NCBI RefSeq assembly: GCF_900167345.1
Contig: NZ_FUXB01000008.1
Location: 58,008 to 122,007 of the forward strand
Reading direction: 5' to 3'
Length of the DNA stretch: 64,000 bases
DNA from: Vibrio cincinnatiensis DSM 19608
GTDB lineage: Bacteria > Pseudomonadota > Gammaproteobacteria > Enterobacterales > Vibrionaceae
Shown: positions 20,291-30,578 of the stretch, piece by piece
Layout: each line of letters opens with the position of its first letter
Position numbering within the stretch: the stretch's first letter is position 1
Notes under the pieces: generated by a model
What the model was told of the DNA's origin: nothing
Databases searched by the model: none
Seen by the model: only the letters and a program-made list of their open reading frames with translations
Position numbers and translations under genes: made by a program

Positions 20291-21823
20291 CTACTTTTTC
20301 GGATGGGTGAAGCCTCCGTAGAGATCCATCCGACGATGACGTAAGTTGGTCACTGAGCCCTCAGTATTCAGTTGTTTCAGCTTATCCAGATCCACATCAG
20401 CAAAAATAATCATCTCTGTATTGGGGCTAGCTTCAGTAATCGTCGCATCGTGTGGAAAAAAAACATCTGAGGGAGAGAAAACGGCTGACTGAGCATATTG
20501 GATATCCACATTATCAACTCGCGGTAAATTACCGACACTGCCTCCGATGGCGACATAGCACTCGTTTTCAATCGCTCTGGCTTGTGAGCAAAGACGAACA
20601 CGCTGATAACCGTTTTTCGTATCGGTCCAGAAAGGAACAAAGATAATTTGCACGCCTTGTTCTGCTAACATGCGCCCGAGTTCTGGAAATTCGCTGTCAT
20701 AACAAATTAAAATGCCTACTCGGCCAGCATCCGTCTCAAACACTTGGACGTGGTTACCACCATCAATTACCCAGTCGCGTTTTTCATGTGGGGTAATATG
20801 AATTTTGTACTGTTCATCAATGGATCCATCGCGGTGGAGTAAATAAGCGACATTATACAGTTGCCCATCTTCTAATACGGGCATACTACCCGCAATGATA
20901 TTGATGTTGTAAGTCACGGCCAGTTTCGAGAAATGCGTTTTTATCTGTTCACTAAAGGAAGCCAGAAAACGAATGGCTTCGACGCTGTTTTGCTCGCGTT
21001 TTAATCCCATCAATGGCGCATTAAAAAACTCAGGGAATAGAGCGAAATCAGCTTGATATTTTGAAAGTGAATCGACAAAAAATTCTGCTTGATCCAGTAA
21101 ATCTTCTACACTGAGTACCGCCCGCATTTGCCACTGAACGATACCAATACGAACTAAGGTTTTTTCGATATCATGAACAGATTGAATATCTTCTTCATAA
21201 AAAAAGTTATCCCACTCGAGTAAAGTGGCATAACCTCGGGAGTTATCGTCTTCAGGTAGGTAGTGGCGCATGATACGTTTGACATCAAAATCATTGGCCA
21301 GTTGAAAGGAGAGAATGGGATCGTGTAGCTCACGTCGTTTCACTTTCTCGATATAGTCCATCACTGGCATGTCATCCGCATATTGAGCATAACCGGGTAT
21401 GCGACCACCCGCTAAAATGGCTTTTAGGTTATCACTACGGCATAACTCCTTTCTGGCGGCATAGAGCCGGCGGCCTAGCCGTAAGCCTCGGTAGTCAGGG
21501 TGAACAAACACATCCAAACCATATAAGGCATCGCCATTGGTTTTATGCTGAATGACATTGTGTTCATTGATAATGTCAGTATAAACATGAGGAAGGGAAA
21601 AACGGTTGTAATCCACCTTGATGGTCAGCGCGGCTCCAATGATTTTACCATCATCTTCGATGCAAATTTGCCCATCAGGAAACTGATGAATTAAATCCAT
21701 AATGGTCATTCTTGGCCAAGCGCCACCCACATCGTGAAACACTAAGTCCATTAACGCTGCCAATTCAGGATAGTCACTCTTTTCAATGACACGCAGAGTC
21801 AATCGTGGTGTTGGGTTACTCAT
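20291..21823 (-). CDS. GNAT acetyltransferase fused to carbon-nitrogen hydrolase
   Basis: A 510-residue two-domain protein. Residues about 8-175 form a GNAT domain with the acetyl-CoA loop (RGLRLGRRLY, 112-121). Residues about 223-500 form a nitrilase-superfamily amidohydrolase with the Glu265-Lys340-Cys374 triad (LFPEFFNAP, YKIHITPHEKRDW, ILICYDSEFPE). The fusion is a recognised conserved architecture in bacteria, but its substrate is not established. It lies alone, with a 290-base upstream gap shared with a divergent membrane protein gene. Confidence 0.88.
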   Translation of the reverse strand: MSNPTPRLTLRVIEKSDYPELAALMDLVFHDVGGAWPRMTIMDLIHQFPDGQICIEDDGKIIGAALTIKVDYNRFSLPHVYTDIINEHNVIQHKTNGDALYGLDVFVHPDYRGLRLGRRLYAARKELCRSDNLKAILAGGRIPGYAQYADDMPVMDYIEKVKRRELHDPILSFQLANDFDVKRIMRHYLPEDDNSRGYATLLEWDNFFYEEDIQSVHDIEKTLVRIGIVQWQMRAVLSVEDLLDQAEFFVDSLSKYQADFALFPEFFNAPLMGLKREQNSVEAIRFLASFSEQIKTHFSKLAVTYNINIIAGSMPVLEDGQLYNVAYLLHRDGSIDEQYKIHITPHEKRDWVIDGGNHVQVFETDAGRVGILICYDSEFPELGRMLAEQGVQIIFVPFWTDTKNGYQRVRLCSQARAIENECYVAIGGSVGNLPRVDNVDIQYAQSAVFSPSDVFFPHDATITEASPNTEMIIFADVDLDKLKQLNTEGSVTNLRHRRMDLYGGFTHPKK

Positions 21824-22113
21824 ACACTATGCATCCTTTTTGATTCATACTGGACAATATTTCCTTTTAAATCAAGTTCAAAGGATATTCAGTATAGTTG
21901 GGATAGAGTGAGTCATCAGTAAGACGCTTGCCATCTTAACATTGAGAATGTGCGATGGTTTATAATAAAAGTATTAGTAACTTGCATGATAACCTCGAGC
22001 TTTGTCACGAGATTAGCGCTGAAAAAATAAGCAATTTAGGTCATATTGTTTGCTAACACGATCATCGTAGTGATTCATCACTATGATGACTCTCTCAATT
22101 AGGCTCAGAGTAA

Positions 22114-22875
22114 ATGATCATGCCGTTATGTCAGTTGCCAGTTTTGTATGTGTTATCCCGCAGTCTTCAACTTTTTAAACAACAGTGGCGACCGTTTCTT
22201 CGGTTATCGTGGCCTTATTGGTTGGTGACGTTGAGTGCTCACTATTTTATGCCGAAAGAAGAATACAGTGTTCCGCAAACCATACTATGGGGTACGCTTC
22301 TTATGGCTATTACTGCTTGGGTTACGGTTCGTTTGCATAGACAGATTCTCTTAGATTCTCTGGAAAATTCATCCTCTTCAGGAATTCGAGAGCTAAGAAT
22401 GATTGGTTATTGGATATTGATGGGGACCGGGCTGTTTTTCCTGCTTATGGGCAGTGTGTTTGTGTTTTTTTACTTCTTTGAGGCGTGGCTTACTTCCTTT
22501 CCCATTTTTATTCTTTATCTATTTTTTTCGTTGCCCTGCTGCTGGTTATTCGCTCGTTGGAGTTTAGTCATTCCAGCCGTAGCGATTGATCAGGAACCGC
22601 GGGGCTTGAAAATGGCGTGGAATTTATCGAAACCCTATCAAACACCACTATTTATTTTGCTGGGGCTTTTACCTTACAGCCTGACGGTATTATTTATGGT
22701 TCTGATTCAGTGGGATGTCACCGGACAGTGGGACTTGCTTTTTAATGCCGCGATGTATTTTTTCTGGCTATATCAAGTCTGTGTTTTGTCACTCACTTAT
22801 CACTGGATTGTTCAGCGCAGTAAAATTGAGCGTTTCTTAGATACACCATCATCGGTTACGTTGGTAAATAAGTGA
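22114..22875 (+). CDS. Unrecognised polytopic membrane protein
   Basis: I do not recognise this 253-residue protein. It is very hydrophobic, with about five or six predicted membrane helices (around residues 30-46, 60-75, 107-133, 138-170 and 187-230), few charged residues inside the helices, and a basic N-terminal face (SRSLQLFKQQWRPFLRLSWPYW). The overall look resembles YciC/DUF975-type membrane proteins, but this is only an impression. The ATG at 22114 has weak upstream signal; the ATG at 22120 with AGAG nine bases before is an alternative. It is divergent from the GNAT-nitrilase gene and followed by a 350-base gap. Confidence 0.7.
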   Translation: MIMPLCQLPVLYVLSRSLQLFKQQWRPFLRLSWPYWLVTLSAHYFMPKEEYSVPQTILWGTLLMAITAWVTVRLHRQILLDSLENSSSSGIRELRMIGYWILMGTGLFFLLMGSVFVFFYFFEAWLTSFPIFILYLFFSLPCCWLFARWSLVIPAVAIDQEPRGLKMAWNLSKPYQTPLFILLGLLPYSLTVLFMVLIQWDVTGQWDLLFNAAMYFFWLYQVCVLSLTYHWIVQRSKIERFLDTPSSVTLVNK

Positions 22876-23228
22876 TGGTTATTTTATGTAATGCTTGATT
22901 TCTCATTATTGAGCAAATCGTCAAATTTGATAGAAATGTCAATGAAATTCCATGATGGTGTCAGCGAGATCGTAGATTAAAAAAGGATTTAGCTTGAGAC
23001 TCGCTTGAACGCACACTTCTGATTATCCAGAGTTAACACTTCCTTACAATTGCAGTATTACTGTGTTTAGTTTAGGGCAACGACAAATCGGCTTAGATGG
23101 CATTCTCGTCCGATTGGAACCCTTCAGCTGTAGACTAACCACTCTTATCAGTTCTTACGCCTACCCCTGCTTGTTGTTCAGTACGCTTGCCCTTAAAAGT
23201 CTAATTTTTACTATTTAGGAGAAGAATC
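22876..23228 (+). other. Long leader region upstream of yidE
   Basis: This 353-base gap contains no frame with a good start. It should carry the yidE promoter. A possible stem ATCGG...CCGAT spans about 23087-23115. A good ribosome binding site (AGGAGAAG, 23217-23224) sits before yidE. Nothing else could be assigned. Confidence 0.5.
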
Positions 23229-24887
23229 ATGAGTGACATTGCGCTATCTATCAGCATTCTTTCGCTGGTAGCAGTGCTGGGGTTGTGGCTTGGAAATTGG
23301 CGAATATATGGTGTTGGGTTAGGGATTGGTGGGGTGTTGTTTGGTGGCATTTTAGTGGGCCATTTTACGACGGCTTGGGGAATCGAGCTCGACTACAATA
23401 CCCTACATTTTATTCAAGAATTTGGTCTTATCCTGTTTGTTTATACAATTGGTATACAAGTGGGGCCAGGTTTTTTCTCTTCCTTGCGGTCATCCGGCCT
23501 TAAACTTAATGGCTTTGCGGCTTTAATTGTTCTACTGGGTTGCTTAGTGACCATTGCACTTTACTACTTATTTGAGGTGCCATTACCCGTTATTCTGGGT
23601 GTGTTTTCGGGTGCGGTAACCAATACGCCTTCCTTGGGGGCTGGGCAGCAAATTCTGGGAGAATTGGGAGGGCAAGAAAACCTGCTCGATTTAACTGGGA
23701 TGGGCTATGCAATTGCTTATCCATTTGGTATTTGCGGTATTTTACTTACGATGTGGCTATTACGTATGCTATTTCGAGTTAATATTTCGCAAGAAGCCGA
23801 GGAATTTGAAATTCATAACGGGCATAAAAAAGAGAGCCTAAACACGATAAATGTCGCGGTGAAAAACCCGAACTTAAATGGGTTGTTTTTACAAGACATC
23901 CCCGCGTTAAGTGATGGTAATATTATTTGTTCTCGTTTAAAACGAGGAGAGCAACTTTATGTCCCTAAACCGGATTCTCGTGTTGAACTGAATGACTTAC
24001 TTCATCTTGTTGGAGATAAGAAAGCATTAGAAAAAGCTCGGTTAGTGATCGGTGAAGAGGTTGATGCTTCGCTGTCTACCCGAGGAACCGAGTTACGTGT
24101 GCAGCGTTTAGTGGTCACCAATGAAATTGTGCTGGGTAAAAAACTGCGTGATTTGGATCTGAAAGAAAAGTATGACGTAGTGGTCTCTCGGCTCAATAGG
24201 GCGGGGGTAGAGCTAATTCCTTCTAGCCAATCAACCTTGCAATTTGGGGACATTTTAAATTTGGTTGGCCGCAAAGAAGCCATTGAATCAGTGAGTGGTA
24301 TTGTTGGGAATGCGCATCAAAAATTACAACATGTACAAATGTTGCCTGTCTTTGTCGGAATTGGTCTCGGTGTATTATTGGGTTCGATACCTTTTTACTT
24401 GCCAGGTTTTCCTGCGGCGATCAAGCTTGGTCTTGCAGGTGGCCCTCTTATCGTCGCTTTGATTTTAGCCCGTATCGGCAGTATTGGTAAGATGTATTGG
24501 TTCATGCCGCCAAGTGCGAACTTAGCGTTGCGTGAAATTGGTATTGTGCTTTTTCTTTCAGTTGTAGGGCTGAAATCGGGTGGGCACTTTGTTGATACCT
24601 TGATTCAGGGGGATGGCGTAAGCTGGATGGGGTATGGTGCGTTAATTACGGCGATTCCATTGATTACGGTGGGGATTCTCGCCCGGTTATTTGGTCACCT
24701 GAACTATTTAACCGTCTGTGGGATGTTAGCCGGTTCAATGACGGATCCACCAGCTCTGGCGTTTGCTAATGGATTACATGAAACCAGTGGTGCATCTGCA
24801 CTAGCGTATGCCACGGTTTATCCTTTGGTCATGTGTTTACGAATATTGTCACCGCAGGTATTAGCTCTGATTTTATGGGCATTGTGA
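23229..24887 (+). CDS. yidE: YidE/AspT-type putative transporter with two TrkA-C domains
   Basis: A 552-residue membrane protein that resembles E. coli YidE closely along its full length (553 residues): N-terminal helices with [22 protein letters not shown] and [17 protein letters not shown], two central RCK_C/TrkA-C regulatory domains (about residues 200-370), and a second membrane half with [19 protein letters not shown] and [18 protein letters not shown]. The family includes the aspartate:alanine exchanger AspT; the substrate of YidE is not known. The ATG has a strong AGGAGAAG site. It is convergent with sdaA and shares its terminator. Confidence 0.93.
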   Translation: MSDIALSISILSLVAVLGLWLGNWRIYGVGLGIGGVLFGGILVGHFTTAWGIELDYNTLHFIQEFGLILFVYTIGIQVGPGFFSSLRSSGLKLNGFAALIVLLGCLVTIALYYLFEVPLPVILGVFSGAVTNTPSLGAGQQILGELGGQENLLDLTGMGYAIAYPFGICGILLTMWLLRMLFRVNISQEAEEFEIHNGHKKESLNTINVAVKNPNLNGLFLQDIPALSDGNIICSRLKRGEQLYVPKPDSRVELNDLLHLVGDKKALEKARLVIGEEVDASLSTRGTELRVQRLVVTNEIVLGKKLRDLDLKEKYDVVVSRLNRAGVELIPSSQSTLQFGDILNLVGRKEAIESVSGIVGNAHQKLQHVQMLPVFVGIGLGVLLGSIPFYLPGFPAAIKLGLAGGPLIVALILARIGSIGKMYWFMPPSANLALREIGIVLFLSVVGLKSGGHFVDTLIQGDGVSWMGYGALITAIPLITVGILARLFGHLNYLTVCGMLAGSMTDPPALAFANGLHETSGASALAYATVYPLVMCLRILSPQVLALILWAL

Positions 24888-24896
24888 GCAATTATG

Positions 24897-24925
24897 ACGG
24901 AAGGGGACGATCCTCTTCCGTTTTT
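24897..24925. terminator. Terminator between yidE and sdaA
   Basis: ACGGAAGGGGA (24897-24907) pairs with TCCTCTTCCGT (24911-24921, one G-U) around CGA, followed by five T on the + strand. It lies in the 40-base gap between the convergent yidE and sdaA stops. Confidence 0.85.
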
Positions 24926-24927
24926 AT

Positions 24928-26295
24928 TTATTCACAGGGTGGAGCTAAGTGGATTAAAGCGAGACCACCTAATGCCGTTTCACGATATTTTTTGTTCATA
25001 TCTTTTCCCGTTTGATACATGGTTTCAATGACTTTATCTAACGAAATAAGACACTTACTGGTTCGCTTAAGTGCCATGCGTGAAGCGTTGATCGCTTTGA
25101 CGGCCCCCATTGCATTGCGCTCAATGCAGGGAACTTGGACCAAGCCACCAATCGGGTCGCAGGTCATACCGAGGGAGTGCTCCATGGCGATTTCTGCCGC
25201 AATACAGATCTGTTCATTGCTTCCTCCGAGCAACGAGGTGAGCCCAGCCGCTGCCATTGAAGAGGATACGCCAATTTCACCCTGACACCCTACCTCCGCT
25301 CCTGAAATGGAGGCATTCATTTTATATAGCATACCTATTGCTCCCGCAACGGATAGGAAATCTTTAAGCTGCTTGGTCTCTAGTGGTTGAACAAACTGGT
25401 GATAATACATCAAAACTGCGGGAATAACTCCAGCCGCTCCATTGGTGGGAGAGGTAACCACTTGCCCACCCGCCGCATTGTCTTCACTGACAGCAAAGGC
25501 AAATAAGTTAACCCAATCTAATATTTCCAAAGGATCTGTTACATTTTTTGCATTTGATTGTAGTTTTTTCAACAACGCAGGAGCACGACGAGTGACATTC
25601 AACCCTCCTTCTAAAATGCCTTCCGTCTCAAATCCTCGTTGCATACAAGCAGACATGACTTGCCAAATTTGCTCTGTTTTTTGATTAATGGTAGGGGTGT
25701 CGTGGAAGGCAAGTTCATTACGTAGAACTAATCCACTTAAACTTAATCCATTCTCCTGTGCCTGTTTAAGGAGATGCTCAGCACAAGTAAACGGAAATTC
25801 TACGGCTATCGGGATGGTTTGATTACCATGTTCAAGTTCGTGTGCGGTCGCAATAAAACCTCCGCCGATGGAGTAGTAAGTTTCACAAGCCAATTTTGTA
25901 TGCTGCCTATCAAATGCACTTATCATCATTCCATTTTCATGCAGAGGTAAACTTTGCTGATGGAAATGTAGATCCTCTCTCGTCGAAAAGGCAATGTGTT
26001 TTTGCCCAGCTAAAAGTAATGTTGAGGTTTGCTCAATCACTTGTAGGGCTAATCTGGCTTGAGTGGTATCAAGAGTCGCTGGGTGTTGACCGAGCAAGCC
26101 CAGTAATACAGCGCGATCGGTGTGATGACCTTTACCCGTTAAAGCGAGTGAGCCGTATAGATCAATCTGAACGTTTGTGACAGCGCTGATATCTTTGAGT
26201 AAGGATAAAAATTGATGGCCCGCCAACATTGGACCATTGGTATGAGAGCTTGATGGACCGATCCCAATTTTAAAAATATCAAAAATAGACAGCAT
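24928..26295 (-). CDS. sdaA: L-serine ammonia-lyase (L-serine dehydratase), Fe-S type
   Basis: The enzyme deaminates L-serine to pyruvate and ammonia. From the ATG at 26295 (MLSIFDIFKIGIGPSSSHT) it is 455 residues, the E. coli SdaA length; an in-frame ATG 15 codons upstream is not conserved. The beta domain with PSSSHTNGPM, the signature LHENGM, and the [4Fe-4S]-binding cysteines of the alpha domain (AEVGCQGEIG, MTCDPIGG, VQVPCIERNAMG) are visible. The oxygen-labile cluster is catalytic in this family. It is monocistronic; no sdaC-type serine transporter is adjacent. Confidence 0.95.
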   Translation of the reverse strand: MLSIFDIFKIGIGPSSSHTNGPMLAGHQFLSLLKDISAVTNVQIDLYGSLALTGKGHHTDRAVLLGLLGQHPATLDTTQARLALQVIEQTSTLLLAGQKHIAFSTREDLHFHQQSLPLHENGMMISAFDRQHTKLACETYYSIGGGFIATAHELEHGNQTIPIAVEFPFTCAEHLLKQAQENGLSLSGLVLRNELAFHDTPTINQKTEQIWQVMSACMQRGFETEGILEGGLNVTRRAPALLKKLQSNAKNVTDPLEILDWVNLFAFAVSEDNAAGGQVVTSPTNGAAGVIPAVLMYYHQFVQPLETKQLKDFLSVAGAIGMLYKMNASISGAEVGCQGEIGVSSSMAAAGLTSLLGGSNEQICIAAEIAMEHSLGMTCDPIGGLVQVPCIERNAMGAVKAINASRMALKRTSKCLISLDKVIETMYQTGKDMNKKYRETALGGLALIHLAPPCE

Positions 26296-26525
26296 AATTG
26301 TGGCTCCAGTGTTGCTCAATTTAAACAGGCACTTTCTCATGCTTCATGAGTCGTCGCTCCCGATAAATGATGGATTGGCTGCCCATCGAAATGTTGCGGG
26401 ATTTGTTTATCATAAGTATAGATGGAACTAACGGAGTCATTCAGTAAAAGGAGGCGATAAAACCTAGTGTTTTAGTCTGGTATTTGTTAATTTCCCGTTA
26501 ATCCCAGATGTTAAGAGAAACGACC

Positions 26526-27995
26526 ATGTCAGTTTGGCAAGCCACGAATTTAAGCTATCGCTATTATTCACTTCCCGAAGCCTTTTATTACCTTGTTGTT
26601 CCTCAACCGGTCAAAAATCCGCATTGGGTCATGTGGAACCGTGATCTTGCCGAACAATTATGCCTGCCTAGAGTGCCTAATGATGAGTTATTGGCCAACT
26701 TTTCTGGGCAGGTGATACCGGATTTCTTTCAGCCACTTGCGATGAAATATGCTGGCCATCAGTTTGGTGTTTATAACCCAGATTTAGGGGATGGGCGAGG
26801 GGTGCTTTTGGCGGAAATCGAAACTCTCTCCGGCGACGTGTTCGATCTTCATCTTAAAGGTGCAGGGCTAACGCCTTTTTCTCGAATGGGAGATGGAAGG
26901 GCAGTATTACGCTCCACCATTCGAGAGTATTTATGCAGTGAAGCAATGGCCGGCCTTGGCATTGCGACAACTCGGGCTTTGGCGATGATCAATAGTGAGA
27001 CTCTTGTTTATCGTGAGCAGTGTGAACAAGGGGCATTGCTGGTACGAGTAGCACAAAGTCATATCCGTTTTGGACATTTTGAACACTTTTTTTATACCCA
27101 GCAGACAGACGAACTTCGTTTATTGGCGGATAAAGTGATTGAGTGGCATTTTGCTGATTGTCAGCAAGAAGAGCAGCCTTATTTGGCATGGTTTCAACAG
27201 GTTGTTGAGAGAACGGCTAAAATGATCGCTCAATGGCAAGCGGTGGGGTTTGCGCATGGAGTGATGAATACCGATAATATGTCCATTCTTGGGCAAACGT
27301 TTGACTATGGTCCTTTTGGTTTTCTTGATGACTATGAACCGGGTTTTATCTGTAATCATTCTGACTATCAAGGGCGTTATGCCTTTGAGCAGCAGCCCCG
27401 TGTTGGATTATGGAACCTCTCTGCGCTGGGTTACGCACTCTCGCCACTGATTGAACGCCAAGATATTGAAGACACGCTTCATCAGTATGAAGTTCGATAT
27501 CGTGATTATTTCAGTATCTTGATGCGACAAAAATTGGGTTTGAAAACGAAGCTTTCGCAAGACAGTGAATGTTTCGATCAACTTTTTCAGTTATTGACCT
27601 CGAATCGGGTCGATTACACGCGTTTTTTCCGTCAACTCTCTTGTCTAGATGTCGCCGGCGAGCAGGAAGTTTTAGATTTAATCCTAGATAGGCAAGCTGG
27701 GCGAGCTTGGTTAGATCGTTATCTGGCTCGTTGCCAAGAAGAAAAAAATGAGCAAGGGCGGGTGATAACCTGTCATGAACGTTGCTCAGCAATGAGGCGG
27801 GTAAATCCGAAATATATTTTGCGTAATTATTTAGCACACCATGCCATTGAAGAAGCCAAGCAGGGAAATTACAGTGAAATTGAAACGCTCACACAAGTAT
27901 TGCGACATCCTTTTGATGAACAACCTGAACATGATCAGTATGCAAAATTACCACCAGCGTGGGGGAAAAAACTGACGATAAGCTGCTCTTCCTAG
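26526..27995 (+). CDS. selO: Protein adenylyltransferase SelO (YdiU)
   Basis: SelO is a pseudokinase-fold enzyme that transfers AMP from ATP to Ser/Thr/Tyr residues of proteins and is linked to redox stress. The ATG at 26526 follows AAGAGA at a good distance and gives 489 residues; the ATG at 26508 lies before that site and is less likely. Family motifs are intact: [52 protein letters not shown] and [11 protein letters not shown]. The C-terminus is SCSS with an ordinary TGC cysteine where eukaryotic SelO has selenocysteine. It is a single gene. Confidence 0.96.
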   Translation: MSVWQATNLSYRYYSLPEAFYYLVVPQPVKNPHWVMWNRDLAEQLCLPRVPNDELLANFSGQVIPDFFQPLAMKYAGHQFGVYNPDLGDGRGVLLAEIETLSGDVFDLHLKGAGLTPFSRMGDGRAVLRSTIREYLCSEAMAGLGIATTRALAMINSETLVYREQCEQGALLVRVAQSHIRFGHFEHFFYTQQTDELRLLADKVIEWHFADCQQEEQPYLAWFQQVVERTAKMIAQWQAVGFAHGVMNTDNMSILGQTFDYGPFGFLDDYEPGFICNHSDYQGRYAFEQQPRVGLWNLSALGYALSPLIERQDIEDTLHQYEVRYRDYFSILMRQKLGLKTKLSQDSECFDQLFQLLTSNRVDYTRFFRQLSCLDVAGEQEVLDLILDRQAGRAWLDRYLARCQEEKNEQGRVITCHERCSAMRRVNPKYILRNYLAHHAIEEAKQGNYSEIETLTQVLRHPFDEQPEHDQYAKLPPAWGKKLTISCSS

Positions 27996-28200
27996 GAGAG
28001 AGGGGATAAATGGTCGATTCTATGCCTTATAAAATAAGAGCAAGATCTCTTTTTAAGGATTTGGATAAAAAAAAGCCTCGATTCTCTTGAAAAAGCCTTT
28101 ATTGTCCCCATTTCAACTCTCATGGTTTTAAGTGTTTGATGAATTTTTTAGCACTTAGGTCAGTTTTGACAGATTCAGTGGCCGTGATTTTGGGTTTAAC

Positions 28201-28229
28201 TCGACAGGAAAAGCCCAGATCGGTAGAAT
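28201..28229 (+). promoter_or_regulatory. Sigma-70-like promoter upstream of tig
   Basis: TCGACA (28201-28206), a 17-base spacer, and TAGAAT (28224-28229) match the consensus at 5 of 6 positions in each box. A start near 28236 would give a roughly 220-base tig leader that includes two hairpins just before the ribosome binding site. The 27996-28456 gap holds no gene that I can support. Confidence 0.5.
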
Positions 28230-28392
28230 GTCACGTCTAAATTTTTGCCCTGAGACTAATCAGAGATACCTTTATTCGGCGCAAATCGGCAAAGATATCA
28301 CTTATTAGTCCGATATTAAGGCTTATTCAGCTGAGATATCGATGCTCAATATTTATCATTTAAGTGTTCAATCGAGCACAACACAAGGATGC

Positions 28393-28435
28393 AGCCAATC
28401 ACTGTATTGGCTCATGATGCTCAGAAATACTGAGC
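28393..28435 (+). promoter_or_regulatory. Two tandem hairpins in the tig leader
   Basis: AGCCAAT/ATTGGCT (28393-28399 with 28406-28412) and GCTCAG/CTGAGC (28419-28424 with 28430-28435) are perfect short stems, directly before the GAGG at 28443-28446. GGCTCA of the first stem region can also pair with TGAGCC of the second, so alternative folds are possible. No U-tract follows, so these are not terminators. Confidence 0.5.
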
Positions 28436-28456
28436 CAGTTTTGAGGTTTATAAACA

Positions 28457-29758
28457 ATGCAAGTTACTGTTGAAACGCTAGAAGGCCTAGAGCGCCGTCT
28501 CAATATTACTGTTCCAGCTGCAAACATCGAAGATGCGGTGACAGCGGAACTACGCAACATCGCAAAGAACCGTCGTTTCGATGGTTTCCGCAAAGGCAAA
28601 GTGCCAATGAAGATGGTTGCTAAGATGTACGGCAAAGCAGTACGTCAAGATGTATTGGGTGAAGTGATGCAGCGTCACTTTATCGAAGCGATCGTGAAAG
28701 AAAAAATCAACCCAGCTGGCGCACCAACCTTTGCTCCTGTTGAAAATGAAGCGGATAAAGATCTTGTATTTACCGCAACTTTTGAAGTTTATCCAGAAGT
28801 TGAATTAAAAGGTTTGGAAAACATTGCAGTAGAAAAACCATCAGCAGAAGTGACGGATGCCGATGTAGCAGAGATGCTAGAAACGCTTCGTAAGCAACAA
28901 GCTACTTGGGCTGAAGTGGACGAAGCTGCGGCAGAAGGCAAGCGTGTTTCTATCGATTTCGTTGGTTCTATTGACGGTGAAGAATTTGAAGGCGGTAAAG
29001 CGGACAACTTCCCACTAGAAATGGGTGCTGGCCGTATGATTCCTGGTTTTGAAGACGGTATCGTTGGCAAAACGAAAGGAATGGAATTTGAAATCGACGT
29101 TAACTTCCCTGAAGATTACCACGCAGAAAACCTAAAAGGTAAAGCGGCGAAGTTTGCAATCAAAGTGAATAAAGTTGAAGCTCGTGAACTACCAGAAATG
29201 AACGATGAGTTCGTGGCTAAGTTCGGTGTGGCTGAAGGCGGACTTGAAGGCTTGAAAGCAGAAGTTCGTAAAAATATGGAACGTGAACTAAAACAAGCAA
29301 TCAAAACTCGCGTAAAAGAGCAAGCGATTGAAGGTTTAGTGAAAGAGAATGAAATCCTCGTTCCTTCAGCTCTGGTTGATCAAGAAATCAATGTATTGCG
29401 CCAACAAGCCGCTCAACGTTTTGGTGGCAACATAGAAGCCGCCAATCAGTTACCTCGTGAGCTATTCGAAGAGCAAGCGAAACGTCGCGTAGTGGTGGGC
29501 TTATTACTTGGTGAAGTGATTCGTACTGAAGAGTTGAAAGCAGACGAAGAAAAAGTGAATGCGCTTATCAATGAGATGGCGACAGCCTACGAAGACCCAT
29601 CAGAAGTGATTGCTTACTATCAACAAAATGAGCAAATGATGAATAATATGCGCAACGTGGCTCTTGAAGAGCAAGCGATTGATGCGATCATTGCTAAAGC
29701 AAAAGTGACGGAAAAAACCGTTAGCTTCAATGAGCTAATGAATCCAGAAGCGGCTTGA
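28457..29758 (+). CDS. tig: Trigger factor
   Basis: Trigger factor is the ribosome-bound chaperone and peptidyl-prolyl isomerase that meets nascent chains at the exit tunnel. The 433-residue protein has the ribosome-binding signature ([12 protein letters not shown], about residues 43-54), a central FKBP-type domain (about 150-245, with [17 protein letters not shown] and [11 protein letters not shown]) and a C-terminal helical chaperone arm. The start [17 protein letters not shown] fits the family. It is followed by clpP after 110 bases containing a hairpin, the conserved tig-clpPX-lon order. Confidence 0.98.
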   Translation: MQVTVETLEGLERRLNITVPAANIEDAVTAELRNIAKNRRFDGFRKGKVPMKMVAKMYGKAVRQDVLGEVMQRHFIEAIVKEKINPAGAPTFAPVENEADKDLVFTATFEVYPEVELKGLENIAVEKPSAEVTDADVAEMLETLRKQQATWAEVDEAAAEGKRVSIDFVGSIDGEEFEGGKADNFPLEMGAGRMIPGFEDGIVGKTKGMEFEIDVNFPEDYHAENLKGKAAKFAIKVNKVEARELPEMNDEFVAKFGVAEGGLEGLKAEVRKNMERELKQAIKTRVKEQAIEGLVKENEILVPSALVDQEINVLRQQAAQRFGGNIEAANQLPRELFEEQAKRRVVVGLLLGEVIRTEELKADEEKVNALINEMATAYEDPSEVIAYYQQNEQMMNNMRNVALEEQAIDAIIAKAKVTEKTVSFNELMNPEAA

Positions 29759-29777
29759 TTTCAGCAAGTTGTCACGT

Positions 29778-29806
29778 AGAAGGGTTGACGAAATGTCAAC
29801 TCTTCT
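29778..29806 (+). other. Intercistronic hairpin between tig and clpP
   Basis: AGAAGGGTTGAC (29778-29789) pairs with GTCAACTCTTCT (29795-29806) over 12 base pairs with one G-U. No T-run follows, so it may act as a processing or stability element, or a partial terminator, between the two cistrons. Confidence 0.6.
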
Positions 29807-29868
29807 GCTAACAATGGTCCGTGTGATGCCCATCATTCGGGCCATTTATTTTAGGGACACAAGACTAT

Positions 29869-30495
29869 ATGAGCTACCAAGAAAAAAATACAATGTCGCC
29901 AATTATTGATGCGCTCGTACCCATGGTGGTAGAGCAAACCTCTCGGGGTGAGCGTTCATATGACATCTATTCTCGTCTATTAAAAGATCGAGTCATTTTT
30001 CTGACAGGTCAAGTAGAAGATCACATGGCAAACCTTGTCGTGGCTCAGCTGCTTTTCTTAGAATCTGAAAATCCAGATAAAGACATTTTTCTCTACATTA
30101 ATTCTCCCGGTGGTAGTGTGACGGCTGGTATGTCAATTTATGACACGATGCAATTTATCAAGCCGAATGTGAGTACTTTATGTATTGGGCAAGCTTGTTC
30201 GATGGGGGCTTTCTTGCTCGCTGGTGGCGCGCCAGGTAAACGTTATGTATTACCTAATTCTCGAGTTATGATCCACCAACCATTAGGTGGCTTCCAAGGG
30301 CAAGCCTCCGATATCCAAATTCATGCTCAAGAAATTCTTAGCATTAAGAATAAGCTCAATAAATTGTTGGCAGAACATACAGGTCAACCACTGGAAGTGA
30401 TTGAACGTGATACTGATCGTGATAACTTCATGTCAGCAGAACAAGCAGTAGAATACGGTTTAGTGGATGCAGTGTTAACTCACCGTGGTGAATAA
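29869..30495 (+). CDS. clpP: ATP-dependent Clp protease proteolytic subunit
   Basis: ClpP forms a double heptameric ring of serine proteases fed by ClpX or ClpA. The 208-residue protein has the Ser111 ([11 protein letters not shown]), His136 ([11 protein letters not shown]) and an Asp near residue 185 as catalytic triad, with an N-terminal propeptide that is normally removed. Length matches E. coli (207). It precedes clpX by 83 bases. Translation start at 29869 is supported by AGGGAC about 14 bases before and by the typical N-terminus. Confidence 0.98.
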   Translation: MSYQEKNTMSPIIDALVPMVVEQTSRGERSYDIYSRLLKDRVIFLTGQVEDHMANLVVAQLLFLESENPDKDIFLYINSPGGSVTAGMSIYDTMQFIKPNVSTLCIGQACSMGAFLLAGGAPGKRYVLPNSRVMIHQPLGGFQGQASDIQIHAQEILSIKNKLNKLLAEHTGQPLEVIERDTDRDNFMSAEQAVEYGLVDAVLTHRGE

Positions 30496-30578
30496 CCCAT
30501 GTGATAATTGGTTAACGCAATTTAGTGTAAATTGTTATACACTGAAACCATAAAGAGTAAAGGCTAAGAGGTTAGCGA

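Noticed and set aside
27981..27995. A selenocysteine codon at the SelO C-terminus
   Set aside because: The codons read AGC TGC TCT TCC TAG, that is Ser-Cys-Ser-Ser-stop; there is no in-frame TGA.
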